In this document: positions 12,968 to 25,759 of the stretch, piece by piece
How the letters are laid out: each line of letters opens with the position of its first letter
Numbering within the stretch: the stretch's first letter is position 1
NCBI RefSeq assembly: GCF_907164915.1
Contig: NC_061867.1
Coordinates: forward strand, 35,027,751-35,091,750
Source of the DNA: Impatiens glandulifera
Lineage: Eukaryota; Streptophyta; Magnoliopsida; Ericales; Balsaminaceae
DNA: 64,000 nucleotides
Direction: 5' to 3'
Notes under the pieces: generated by a model
What the model was told of the DNA's origin: nothing
Database searches by the model: none
The model's input: the letters and a program-made list of their open reading frames with translations, nothing else
Position numbers and translations under genes: made by a program

Positions 12968-13499
12968 GATTAGAGATCTGTGGACAACGGACGAACACAC
13001 AGAAGATACCCGAACGAACAAGCAATACTTGCTCACAATTGTTCTTACGAATTGCTTTCTTGCTTACTGTGTTTGTATATCAAGTGAGAGATATAATCAA
13101 AGTATTGTCTAGTTGATTGATATTCTTCAATATACTGTAAGTTGAACAGAGTCTATTCTATTCAACAGTGAGCTAGCTTTGCAACTGTATTTGATTCTAA
13201 GTAAAGTATAGTGAATCCTTCCGGTGATTAGAAGAAGGGGTGACGTAGGAGAGTTTTGCTCCGAACATCCATAAACAACTCTGTATCTAATTTTCATTCT
13301 ATCATATTCTCCTTCATCGGTTCTTAGTTTCAAACCTGAGCAAACATTTCCACACTTGAATCGTTCAAGAGTTTGCAAGGGTTTGTGAAGAATAGAAAGT
13401 GATATTAATCACAAATAGGATTTCTATCAAACCGTTTCGAACGAAGTTGTCATCAATAGTTAGATACCTGTCTCTATTGGTGCCACCGATCCTTTCCGA
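12968..13499 (+). mobile_element. Copia LTR 3' portion in unit R copy 2
   Basis: Unlike copy 1, this copy keeps the conserved leader block GGGGTGACGTAGGAGAG and CGAACATCCATAAAC (about 13237-13275). The preceding inverted repeat CCTTC/GAAGG flanks an 11-12 base loop. It ends at CACCGATCCTTTCC without a recognisable tRNA primer-binding site. Confidence 0.75.
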
Positions 13500-14435
13500 A
13501 TCTTTAAAATGCATTTGAATACGTAATTTTTTTTTTCTAATTTCCTATAAAGAAAAAAATTAAGGCTACTCTTTTATAAACCAAAGCTAGCCACAAATTT
13601 GAACCAAATTATAATTATTTTTCAAAAAAATGCTTGAATATAAGAAGCAAACATGGTTTGCTTTAGGGTAATGTAACTAGTCAAATTTTATAAAAAAAAT
13701 TAAAATAAACAACATATTTTAGCTTTAATTTTTAATATATTATTACTTTAAGATTAAAAAAATAAGTAATTATAAATATACGTTATTAAATAAACTTAAA
13801 TTAAAAAGTGTATAATATATGAAATTAAGTGATTTTTTATTTTATAGCCAACAACACGAGTATTTCAATAATCTCATTATATATTAATAGATCTAATACA
13901 CAAATTATAAATTCTCACGTTCAATGTTAAAAATTACTCTCACAATATGCGATCAAACATACAGCATACCACAATATCAACGCCAAATTTTGAGATCGCG
14001 AGATCTACTCTAGAAAACCAAAATTCTTGTATAAGTACTTGTCAAACATATAAATAAATATTAAAACTAATATTTAGTAAATTTATGTAACCATGAAGCA
14101 AAATATTATTTATTACAGTTACTATAATATTTCCCAAGTCAATCCTCACATAAATATGATTTTAAAAATCATAATTGTTAACCCTTGACATATTTTCTCT
14201 TTAATGAATCATCGATAAAATATTAATAATTGCAAAGTCTATATCACTTTCCATTTGTGATTATATATTTATCAATTCAGTAAGTACAATTTAAAGGGAA
14301 ATTTTCTTACACGACAAAAATAACTTAACAAAATAAATGACAACATACGACAAAAGAGTGAAAATGAATTGGAATACAAAATTAAAATTGAAATCAAAAT
14401 AATTAATTGTTTTAGAGAGGTGTAACTCATTTCAT

Positions 14436-14702
14436 TTATTCACTAAATCGCGCAAAATACAACTTAGTGAAAATAAAAAAGGAAGGAAAAAAAAAAGTTG
14501 GCCCAAGAGAAATACTAATTTCTTGGGATCCCTCTTGTTCTTGTTTAATCATCCTCGTTTCAAAGGGGCTGCCGACTACTCCTTCCGAATATGTGATTTT
14601 AGAGGATGAATTTGCGTGGAAATTATATAAATATATATAAAATTTTATAAAGAATCTCCATTCCATCTTTGATTCCGTAGAGAATCGTCTTTGTCTCTCC
14701 AC
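14436..14702 (-). other. Conserved minus-strand open frame in unit R (unrecognised)
   Basis: An 88-residue frame starts MERQRRFSTESKMEWRFF and contains TRMIKQEQEGSQEISIS, a polar and acidic stretch. The equivalent frame is open in copy 4 (39483-39758) but broken in copies 1 and 3 by a one-base difference in an A/G run (copy 2 CAAAGGGGC, copy 3 CAAGGGGC). I do not recognise the family. It could be a captured gene fragment or chance; no function is proposed. Confidence 0.25.
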
Positions 14703-17700
14703 TCGAGTAGGTGCTTTGGTTGACTTTGATTCATCAAGGGTCCAGTCCCAAAGCTTCTATCAAGTGGGCATTCCTGGCCCGAAAGTAGTTTTCATAGGGA
14801 TGATAGATTGTATTTGATTAGAAGGAAATTAATCTAAAAATTAGATAAGATCGAATAGACTTAAGAAACCACACGAATTAGATAACAAACATCTACTACT
14901 AGCACAAGTAATTTCCTCTCTCATAATCGTACTTCCACATTTGAGGCATCCTAAAAAACAACCAACAAAATAAACAGATTTTGAGAAATATTAGATTGAA
15001 TTATACACGTTTCCAAAAACAGAAGTGAGTGAACCCCATTAAATGTTTTCCATAGTAAATCATTAGACACTTCAGATTTATAAATAAAGAATAACAAACC
15101 GATATTTTTGAAATTTAGGAATTTGTGCATGAGCACTATTAATATATTTTAAGTAAATGAACATTAAAGAGAATACTTATGGTTATGGTTCTACAAACTA
15201 TTAAATATAACTTTAATTTTTATAAAATAAAAAATAATTTGCACAGTATTATTTTTAATTTATTAAATATCAAAAGGTTTTTAACCATATTTTAACAAAA
15301 CTTTAATAAAAATTATATAAATTTGTCATATGTATTTATAATTCAACATTAGTGAGTGCAATTATTTTATATACATTGTAGCGTTCCTCTACTCCCTTTT
15401 TTCCTCTATTTCACTATTAATAAAAAAAATATATGAATTTATCATATGTTTAACTCCTATAAGAATTTGTCATATAATTAACTTCTTAATTTTTATTTTG
15501 ATAAACAAAATGATATTAGTTTTAAGTTTAAAATAATTTAACTATATAAGAGAATTATAATAAATATATATAAATATATTTGAAGTCAAATAACTTTTCT
15601 AAATAATTACTAAAAGAAGATTAAAATATTAAGTAAACAAGTAATTATGTAATCTATATGACATCTCCATAATTTAATTTGATCATATCAATAACTTAAA
15701 TAAGAAAAAAAATAATTGTGTAATCTCTATGAGATCTCCATAATTTAATTTGATCATATCAACAATTTAATTAAGAAAAATAATTAATTGTGTAATCTAA
15801 ATGAGATCTCTATAATTTAATATGATCATATCAACTATTTAAATAAGTGGATAGATAAGAATTTTACATATTCTAGCTTACATAATTCATATTTCTTCAC
15901 TAATGAGTGCTTTTAGAGAGAAAGGAGGGGAACACTTTAGAGTCATATAACAAAAATATGTGGTGATTTTGCTTAGAAAAATCTAAGAACATATTTATAT
16001 GAAATATGAGGGTTTTCCTTCCCAATATGCGCATGTGCCTAATTTGGTCCAACTGTGGGTGCATAAGCCATTTCAACCCAACCTTTGTATGCAAGTTCTC
16101 AATCAAAGGTTGGGCCGAGATATTCTATATGCCTAGAGTTGGGTCGGATTAGGATCACACGTATATTGAGGAGCAAACCCTAATATTGCGTATAAATATG
16201 TGTTTTGTATAAGCATACAATTTCGCAAATATTTGATTATATGCAACTAAAGTTTTGCATCTTCTTCTTTCACTATAAGCACTCACAAGATATCACTATC
16301 GTGCTAGTTTATTAATCTTTGTGACTTGAGTTTTCACATAGATATTTTAGATTTATCATGTTTTTAAATTCCGATCTAAGAGGTGACATGTTAAAAAATT
16401 GTTTGGATACATCTTCACTTCTTAACAATCTAACAAAATTTAAAGTGCATATTCTAGACTAAATCAAAAAAAATATAAGATATAATATAGTGTGTATACA
16501 TTTTATTAAAGTTTCAGTGATAAATTATTAAAGATTAAAGTTCAATAATTTTTAATTTGTTAAACTAGTTACAAATATATTAGATTTATATTTTATATTC
16601 TAAATATTTTCTTTAAATTAGATTTATATTGGACGTATTAAATATTCTTGTGTAAAAACAGATTTTCAAACACAAACATGATCCCTAAGATGCTATGCTC
16701 ACTCTTGTCTCACAAGTCAATCTTGCAAAAATAGATTATGAATTATGTTATAATATCTGCCCTTATATGTTTATGTACCTTTCTATTATAAAACAACATG
16801 TACAACACTCATAGTTTGAATTAGGCTTTTATCATTAAATTAAAGGAGGTCATGTGACTAAAAATTAGTAAAAATAATTTTTTTTGTTAATGGCTCCACA
16901 AAGGTCAAAAATAGAGATTTCCTTATTTATCCTTAAAAATATATTATTTTCATTTATGCTTATATTTATAATTCAAATGTAATATTTCTCTAGAAAGCAG
17001 ACATATTGGTTGTTATTAAATTTAACTTATACTTTAACTATCTATCAAATATCTCTTGATTGTACTCCAATTTCCAATCTTGGTCATCAATCAATCGTAT
17101 TGAAAACTAATAAATATACTTTCCATAGTTATTCATAATTTGAAGAAAATTAATAATATGACAAATTTTACAACAATATGACATATAAAATATCATTATA
17201 TTATATTATTAAATTATGTTGACTCATATGAGTTTTGATTGGGCCTAAGTTCGCGGTGTATTAAAATAAAATCCTAATTATTTAATATTAAGCTCATTAG
17301 ACATAGTTATGTGACCTAAAATATATGGTATTTGTTAGAGTTTTATTAACACATATAATATTTCTCATTATTCATTTCTAAATTGTAATCTCATATTTTA
17401 ACCAAGATATTTATCCCATTAGGCCCAGTTATGTGACCTAAAACTGATCAAGATTTGAGCTCTACTGAAACAACAAGATATATGGGAATCGTTAAAGTTA
17501 TAGTAGTAGAAATAAAAGTTGAGATAACCATTTTGGAGGAGAATGCACATTGATCATTATAATATTGTAACAACTTATCTAAGCACTACCTGAAATGAAC
17601 AATATGCATATACTTACACTTGTTTTTGAATAATGTAACTACTAATGAGAACCATAAATAGTAACAAAAGAATACTCTAATGTAAACACTTCTAATTAGA

Positions 17701-18714
17701 ATGTTCATAACACAATACAACATAAATTATGTGGAATATATTTAATGAAACTTTAATTAAAACACAAAAGAACTCATTTTCAAACAAAGGGATCATACTC
17801 AATTATAGAGACTATTTTATTGTGTTTTTTACATACACAAACCATTGTCATTGCATTACTTCCATCAATTAAGGTGAAATAAAAATATATAATCAAACAT
17901 ATTAATTTTGAAAGAATTAACCATATTAATTACTTACCAGTTAATGCTTTAATAGATTCATTATCAATTTCTCCTGAAATTAAATAGAATATGTATAATA
18001 TAGTTCATGCTAGGCCAACCAAAAAAACATTTAAGCTATTTTGTATGAGTTATAGATTGACAAAATTAATTTACCAAACAAAAGTTTAATAATAAAATGA
18101 ATTACTTATCAATAAATAAAAAGAAATATATTCTTTATGATTTGACGATGATAGTTCTTCACATTCCATGCCTACACCATTATGGTCTGAAAAATACACA
18201 ATATGTAGTGCGTAGTTTATTACTTGTTTTTTCTTAAGTAGATAAGATTTATACATCAACTTCATAAAATTGAAACTTTATCGACCAGTTTAGTTGAATG
18301 GATGATCATATGTATTAATAATACATTATCAAATTTGAAATAAATACATTCGTTGATGACGAAATAACTCTCGAGAGATTGATTTGATAACGCCAATTAG
18401 TCGAATGCCCAAGTACATATAGGTTTTACTAATATTTTTACAAAATGTATTACACTACACAGAAAATAATGAGTACAATCATGATAGTAATATTTATGTA
18501 AAAACAAATAAATGACATACATAAACAATGATTCAATAATTTTAAGTTTAGTTCAACATAGTTCAATATTTATAACTTTTATTCAATTAATTCAGTATTG
18601 TCATATATTTTATTTGGACATACATTAGTTATATATTTCAGTATCTCCTCCATTATTTAATTGTTGTGAACAGATCATGACGAGTTATTCAAAAACTAGC
18701 TTGGTGTGTTGATA

Positions 18715-18935
18715 TGGTGATCTATGCAATTCCAGACGTAGATGATGTTCCATCCACCTTTTTAGATGATATTCAAAGTACTGAAAATATAAAATGGAAA
18801 GGTGCTATGGAAAATGAGATAAAATCTCTTTAGAAGAATGGGAAGAAGGCTATTTGTTGTAATTGGATCTTTACTAAGAAAAAAATATTTTTCTAGAAAA
18901 AATTGTTGTTCACTACAAGGCAAGTTTGTATATAT
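18715..18935 (+). pseudogene. pol: Copia reverse transcriptase N-terminal fragment, R copy 2
   Basis: This corresponds to 12690-12915. It keeps IKWKGAMENE and the following TAG, then KKAICCNWIFTKK, closer to the family pattern than copy 1 because the KKAI segment is intact. The frame is lost soon after. It lies at the right end of the repeat unit. Confidence 0.75.
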
Positions 18936-18992
18936 ACAAAAAAAATTATAAATTGAATTCAATAATCACAAATGATGTAATCACATTTTAAA

Positions 18993-19522
18993 GATTAGAG
19001 ATCTGTGGACAACGGAGGAACACACAGAAGATACCCGAACGAGCAAGCCATACTTGCTCACAACTGTTCTTATGAATTGCTTTCTTGCTTACTGTGTTTG
19101 TATATCAAGAGAGAGATAGAATCAAAGTATTGTCTAGCTGAATGATATTCTTCAATATACTGTAAGTTGAACAAAGTCTGTTCTGTTCAACAGTGAGCTA
19201 GCTTTGCAACTGTATTTGATTCTAAGAAAAGTATAGTGAATCCTTCTGGTGGTTAGAAGAAGGGGTGACGTAGGAGAGTTTTGCTCCGAACATCCATAAA
19301 CAACTCTGTGTGTCATTTTCATTCTATCATATTCTCCTTCATCGGTTCTTAGTTTCAAACCTGAGCAAACGTTTCCACACTTGAATCGTTCAAGAGTTTG
19401 CAAGGGTTTGTGAAGAATAGAAAGTGATATTAATCCTTAACAGGATTTCTATCAAACCGTTTTGCACGAAGTTGTCATCAATAGTTAGACTCCTATCTCT
19501 ATTGGTGCCACCGATCCTTTCA
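18993..19522 (+). mobile_element. Copia LTR 3' portion in unit R copy 3
   Basis: It matches copy 2's LTR part and ends CACCGATCCTTTCA at 19522, keeping the canonical CA end of an LTR that copies 1 and 2 have mutated. It contains the leader block GGGGTGACGTAGGAGAG. Promoter and U3 are absent. Confidence 0.75.
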
Positions 19523-22500
19523 GAATCTTTAAAATGCATTTGAATACGTAATGTTTTTTTCTAATTTCTTATAAAGAAAAAAAATAGGGCTACTCTTTTG
19601 TAAACCAAAGCTAGCCACAAATTTGAACCAAATTATAATTATTTTTAAAAAATGTTTGAATATAAGAAGCAAACATGGTTTGCTTTAGGTTAGGGTAATG
19701 TAACTAGTCAAATTATATAAAAAAAATTAATATAAACAACATATTTTAGCTTTAATTTTTAATATATTATTACTTTAAGATTAAGAAAATAAGTAATTAT
19801 AAATATACGTTATTAAATAAACTTAAATTAAAAAGTGTATAATATATGAAATTAAGTGATTTTTTATTTTATAGCCAACAACACGAGTATTTCAATAATC
19901 TCATTATATATTAATAGATCTAATACACAAATTATAAATTCTCACGTTCAATGTTGAATTGACTCTCACAATATGCGATCAAACATACAGCATACCACAA
20001 TATCAACGCCAAATTTTGAGATCGCGAGATCTACTCTAGAAAACCAATATTCTTGTATAAGTACTTGTCAAACATATAAATAAATATTAAAACTAACATT
20101 TAGTAAATTTATGTAACCATGAAGCAAAATATTATTTATTACAGTTACTATAATATTTCCCAAGTCAATCCTCACATAAATATGATTTTAAAAATCATAA
20201 TTGTTAACCCTTGACATATTTTCTCTTTAATGAATCATCGATAAAATATTAATAATTGCAAGGTCTCTATCACTTTCCATTTGTGATTATATATTTATCA
20301 ATTCAGTAAGTACAATTTAAAGGGAAATTTTCTTACACGACAAAAATAACTTAACAAAATAAATGACAACATACGACAAAAGAGTGAAAATGAATTGGAA
20401 TACAAAATTAAAATCGAAATCAAAATAATTAATTGTTTTAGAGAGGTTTAACTCATTTCATTTATTCACCAAATCGCGCAAAATACAAATTAGTGAAAAC
20501 AAAAAAGGAGGGGAACAAAAAAAAAAGAAGTTGGCCCAAGAGAAATACTAATTTCTTGGGATCCCTCTTGTTCTTGTTTAATCATCCTCGTTTCAAGGGG
20601 CTGTCGACTACTCCTTCCGAATATGTGATTTTAGAGGATGAATTTGCGTGGAAATTATATAAATATATATAAAATTTTATAAAGAATCTCCATTCCATCT
20701 TTGATTCCGTAGAGAATCGTCTTTGTCTCTCCACTCGAGTTGGTGCTTTGGTTAACTTTGATTCATCAAGGGTACAGTCCCAAAGCTTCTATCAAGTGGG
20801 CATGCCTCGCCCGAAAGTAGTTTTCATAGGGATGGTAAATTGTATTTGATTATAAGGAAATTAATCTAAAAATTAGATAAGATCGAATAGACTCAAGAAA
20901 CCACACGAATTAGATAACAAACATCTACTACTAGCACAAGTAATTTCCTCTTTCATAATCGTACTTCCACATTTGAGGCATCCTAAAAAACAACCAACAA
21001 AATAAAGAGATTTTGAGAAATATTAGATTGAATTATACACGTTTCCAAAAATAGAAGTGAGTGAACCCATTAAATATTTTCCATAGTAAATCATTAGACA
21101 CTTCAGATTTATAAATAAAGAATAACAAACCGATATTTTTGAAATTTAGGAATTTGTGCATGAGCACTATTAATATATTTCAAGTAAATGAACATTAAAG
21201 AGAATACTTATGGTTATGGTTCTACAAACTATTAAATATAACTTTAATTTTTATAAAATAAAAAATAATTTGCACAGTATTATTTTTAATTTATTAAATA
21301 TCAAAAGGTTTTTAACCATATTTTAACAAAACTTTAATAAAAATTATATAAATTTGTCATATGTATTTATAATTCAACATTAGTGAGTGCAATTATTTTA
21401 TATACATTGTAGCGTTCCTCTACTCCCTTTTTTCCTCTATTTCACTATTAATAAAAAAAATATATGAATTTATCATATGTTTAACTCCTATAAGAATTTG
21501 TCATATAATTAACTTCTTAATTTTTATTTTGATAAACAAAATGATATTATTTTTAAGTTTAAAATAATTTAACTATATAAGAGAATTATAATAAATATAT
21601 ATATATATTTGAAGTCAAATAACTTTTCTAAATAATTACATAAAGAAGATTAAAATATTAAGTAAACAAGTAATTATGTAATCTATATCACATCTCCATA
21701 ATTTAATTTGATCATATCAATAACTTAAATAAGAAAAAAAATAATTGTGTAATCTCTATGAGATCTCCATAATTTAATTTGATCATATCAACAATTTAAT
21801 TAAGAAAAATAATTAATTGTGTAATCTAAATGAGATCTCTATAATTTAATATGATCATATCAACTATTTAAATAAGTGGATAGATAAGAATTTTACATAT
21901 TCTAACTTACATAATTCATATTTCTTCACTAATGAGTGCTTTTAGAGAGAAAAGAGGGGGAACACTTTAGAGTCATATAACAAAAATATGTGGTGATTTT
22001 GCTTAGAAAAATCTAAGAACATATTTATATGAAATATGAGGGTTTTCCTTCCCAATATGCGCATGTGCCTAATTTGGTCCAACTGTGGGTGCATAAGCCA
22101 TTTCATCCCAACCTTTGTATGCAAGTTCTCAATCAAAGGTTGGGTCCGAGATATTCTATATGCCTAGAGTTGGGTCGAATTAGGATCACACGGTATATTG
22201 AGGAGCAAACCCTAATATTGCTGTATAAATATGTGTTTTGTATAAGCATACAATTTCGCAAATATTTGATTATATGCAACTAAAGTTTTGCATCTTCTTC
22301 TTTCACTATAAGCACTCACAAGATATCACTATCGTGCTAGTTTATTAATATTTGTGACTTGAGTTTTCACATAGATATTTTAGATTTATCATGTTTTTAA
22401 ATTCCGATCTAAGAGGTGACATGTTAAAAAATTGTTTGGATACATCTTCACTTCTTAACAATCTAACAAAATTTAAAGTGCATATTCTAGACTAAATCAA

Positions 22501-24764
22501 AAAAAATATAAGATATAATATAGTGTGTATACATTTTATTAAAGTTTCAGAGATAAATTATTAAAGATTAAAGTTCAATAATTTTTAATTTGTTAAACTA
22601 GTTACAAATATATTAAATTTATATTTTATATTCTAAATAATTTCTTTAAATTAGATTTATATTGGATGTATTAAATATTCTTGTCTAAAAACAGATTTTC
22701 AAACACAAACATGATCCCTAAGATGCTATGCTCACTCTTGTCTCACGAGTCAATCTTGCGAAAATAGATTATGAATTATGTTATAATATCTGCCCTTATA
22801 TGTTTATGTACCTTTCAATTATAAAACAACATGTACAACACTCATAGTTTGAATTAGGCTTTTATCATTAAATTAAAGGAGGTCCTGTGACTAAAAACTA
22901 ATAAAAATCATTTTTTTTGTTAATTGCTCCACAAAGGTCAGAAATAGAGATTTCCTTATTTATCCTTAAAAAATATATTATTTTCATTTATGCTTATATT
23001 TATAATTCAAATGTAATATTTCTCTAGAAAGCAGACATATTGGTTTTTATTAAATTTAACTTATACTTTAACTATCTATCAAATGTCTCTTGATTGTACT
23101 CCAATTTCCAATCTTGGTCATCAATCAATCGTATTGAAAACTAATAAATATACTTTCCATAGTTATTCATAATTTGAAGAAAATTAATAATATGACAAAT
23201 TTTACAACAATATGACATATAAAATATCATTATATAATATTATTAAATTATGTTGACTCATATGAGTTATGATTGGGCCTAAGTTTGCGGTGTATTAAAA
23301 TAAAATCCTAATTATTTGATATTAAGCTCATTAGACCTAGTTATGTGACCTAAAATATATTGTATTTGTTAGAGTTTTATTAATGCATAATATTTCTCAT
23401 TATTCATTTCTAAATTGTAATCTCATATTTTAACCAAGATATTTATCCCATTAGGCCCAGTTATTTGACCTAAAACTGATCAAGATTTGAGCTCTACTGA
23501 AACAACAAGATTTATGGGAATCGTTAAAGTTATAGTAGTAGAAATAAAAGTTGAAATAACCATTTTGGAGGAGAATGCACATTGAACATTATAATATTGT
23601 AACAACTTATCTAAGCACAACCTGAAATGAACAATATGCATATACTTACACTTGTTTTTGAATAATGTAACTAATAATGAGAACCATAAATAGTAACAAA
23701 AGAATACTCTAATGTAAACACTTCTAATTAGAATGTTCATAACACAATACAACATAAATTATGTGGAATATATTAAATGAAACTTTAATTGAAACACAAA
23801 AGAACTCATTTTCAAACAAAGGGATCATACTCAATTATAGAGACTATTTTATTGTGTTTTTTACATACACAAACCATTGTCATTGCATTACTTCCATCAA
23901 TTAAGGTGAAATAAAAATATATAATCAAACATATTAATTTTGAAATAATTAACCATATTAATTACTTACCAATTAATGCTTTAATAGATTGATTCATTAT
24001 CAATTTCTCCTGAAATCAAACAGAATATGTATAATATAGTTCATGCTAGGCCAACCAAAAAAACATTTAAGCTATTTTGTATGAGTTATAGATTGACAAA
24101 ATTAATTTACCAAACAAAAGTTTAATAATAAAATGAATTACTTATCAATAAATAAAAAGAAATATATTCTTTATGATTTGACGATGATAGTTCTTCACAT
24201 TCTATGCCTACACCATTATGGTCTGAAAAATACACTACATAAATATGTAGTGCTTAGTTTATTACTTGTTTTTTCTTAAGTAGATAAGATTTATACATCA
24301 ACTTCATAAAATTGAAACTTTATCGACCAATTTAGTTGAATGGATGATTATATGTATTAATAATACATTACCAAATTTAATATAAATACATTCGTTGATG
24401 ACGAAATAACTCTCGAGAGAGATTGATTTGATAACGCCAATTAGTCGAATGCCCAAGTACATATAGGTTTTACTAATATTTTTACAAAATGTATTACACT
24501 ACACACAGAATACAATGAGTACAATCATGATAGTTATATTTATGTAAAAACAAATAAATGACATACATAAAAAATGATTCAATAATTTTAAGTTTAGTTC
24601 AACATAGTTCAATATTTATAACTTTTATTCAATTAATTCAGTATTGTCATATATTTTATTTTGACATACATTAGTTATATATTTCAGTATCTCCTCCATT
24701 ATTCAATTATTGTGAACAGATCATGACGAGTTATTCAAAAACTAGCTCGGTGTGTTGATATGGT

Positions 24765-24985
24765 GACCTATGCAATTCCAGACGTAGATGATGTTCCATC
24801 TACCTTTTTAGATTTTATTCAAAGTACTGAAAATATAAAATGGAAAGGTGCTATGAAAAATGAGATGAAATCTCTTTAGAAGAATGAGAAGAAGGCTATT
24901 TGTTGTAATTGGATCTTTACTAAGAAAAAATGATTTTTCTAGAAAAAATTGTTGTTCACTACAAGGCAAGTTTGTATATATACAA
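24765..24985 (+). pseudogene. pol: Copia reverse transcriptase N-terminal fragment, R copy 3
   Basis: This is the third counterpart of the reverse transcriptase start, with DDVPSTFLDFIQSTENIKWK, the shared TAG and KKAICCNWIFTKK. The shared stop shows that the frame was dead before the unit was amplified. Confidence 0.75.
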
Positions 24986-25037
24986 AAAAATTATAAATTG
25001 AATTCAATAATCACAAATGATGTAATCACATTTTAAA

Positions 25038-25759
25038 CTTGAGATTATGTTTTATGTTTTAGTTGATACGCATTATTTTAAAGGTGTATTATAAAGATTA
25101 AAATTATCATGATTATGATATATGTGTGTAAATTTTAGAGATTAAAAGAATTATTAGATTTTAGATGGGATGAGTGTGAATTTGAAGGATTAAGATAATG
25201 GTGGTTCAAATTAAATCAAATGCACAAAATGACGAATTACTTGGAGAAAATGCCAAAAGTGAAGGTAGATGTTTGTCGATAATGAGTTAGTAAAATGTTA
25301 GTATCTGGTGTTCAAATTCCTTATTATTTGCTCATTTTCATATATGTTTTTTTGGTTGTAATTACAACACATTTAAATGTCTAATTATTAGTTTCTCTAA
25401 CTCTATAATGGTGACTTTATTTAAAAATAATCTCACTTTGATTAACAATTTTTTTTTAAATATTATATTTTTTAATTATTTTATTTTAATTAAATTGAAA
25501 TTATGGTCTAGAATATATTTTAATTATATATTAACCAATTTAATAACATTATTTTTAGATTAAATCCAATTTTAATTCTCTATATTTTTAAATAGATTCA
25601 TATAAAATTAATCAATTTAATTAAAATTTTGTGAATGCATTTAATTTGAATTTGTTTAAAATTTATAAATTAATTTTAAAAACATATGATGTTAATTATT
25701 AATTTTAAAATGTTAATCTTTAATATAAATGATTATTTGTTATGAAATAAGTCAACAAT
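25038..25759. other. AT-rich spacer, nothing recognised
   Basis: This is unique AT-rich sequence between the R array and the minus-strand LTR. No coding, repeat or structural RNA signal was found on either strand. Confidence 0.6.

Larger units (their letters stand above)
12968..18992 (+). repeat. 6 kb repeat unit R, copy 2
   Basis: This 6025-base copy follows copy 1 directly; the junction is CATTTTAAA joined to GATTAGAGATCTG. It matches copies 1 and 3 over its whole length with scattered substitutions and small indels. Content: LTR 3' part (12968-13499), AT-rich interior, the minus-strand frame at 14436-14702, three ~71-bp repeats near 15650-15850, and a reverse transcriptase fragment at the right end. 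No complete gene is seen. Confidence 0.9.
18993..25037 (+). repeat. 6 kb repeat unit R, copy 3
   Basis: This is the last tandem copy (6045 bases). Its right end CATTTTAAA is followed by unique sequence CTTGAGATTATG rather than another GATTAGAG start, which fixes the array's right boundary at 25037/25038. Interior content is as in copy 2; the minus-strand frame is disrupted here. No intact gene is seen. Confidence 0.9.

Noticed and set aside
24029..24600. Possible promoter and gene signals within unit R (TATAAATATG near 10172 and repeats of it)
   Set aside because: TATA-like strings are frequent in this AT-rich sequence and no open frame follows them in any copy.
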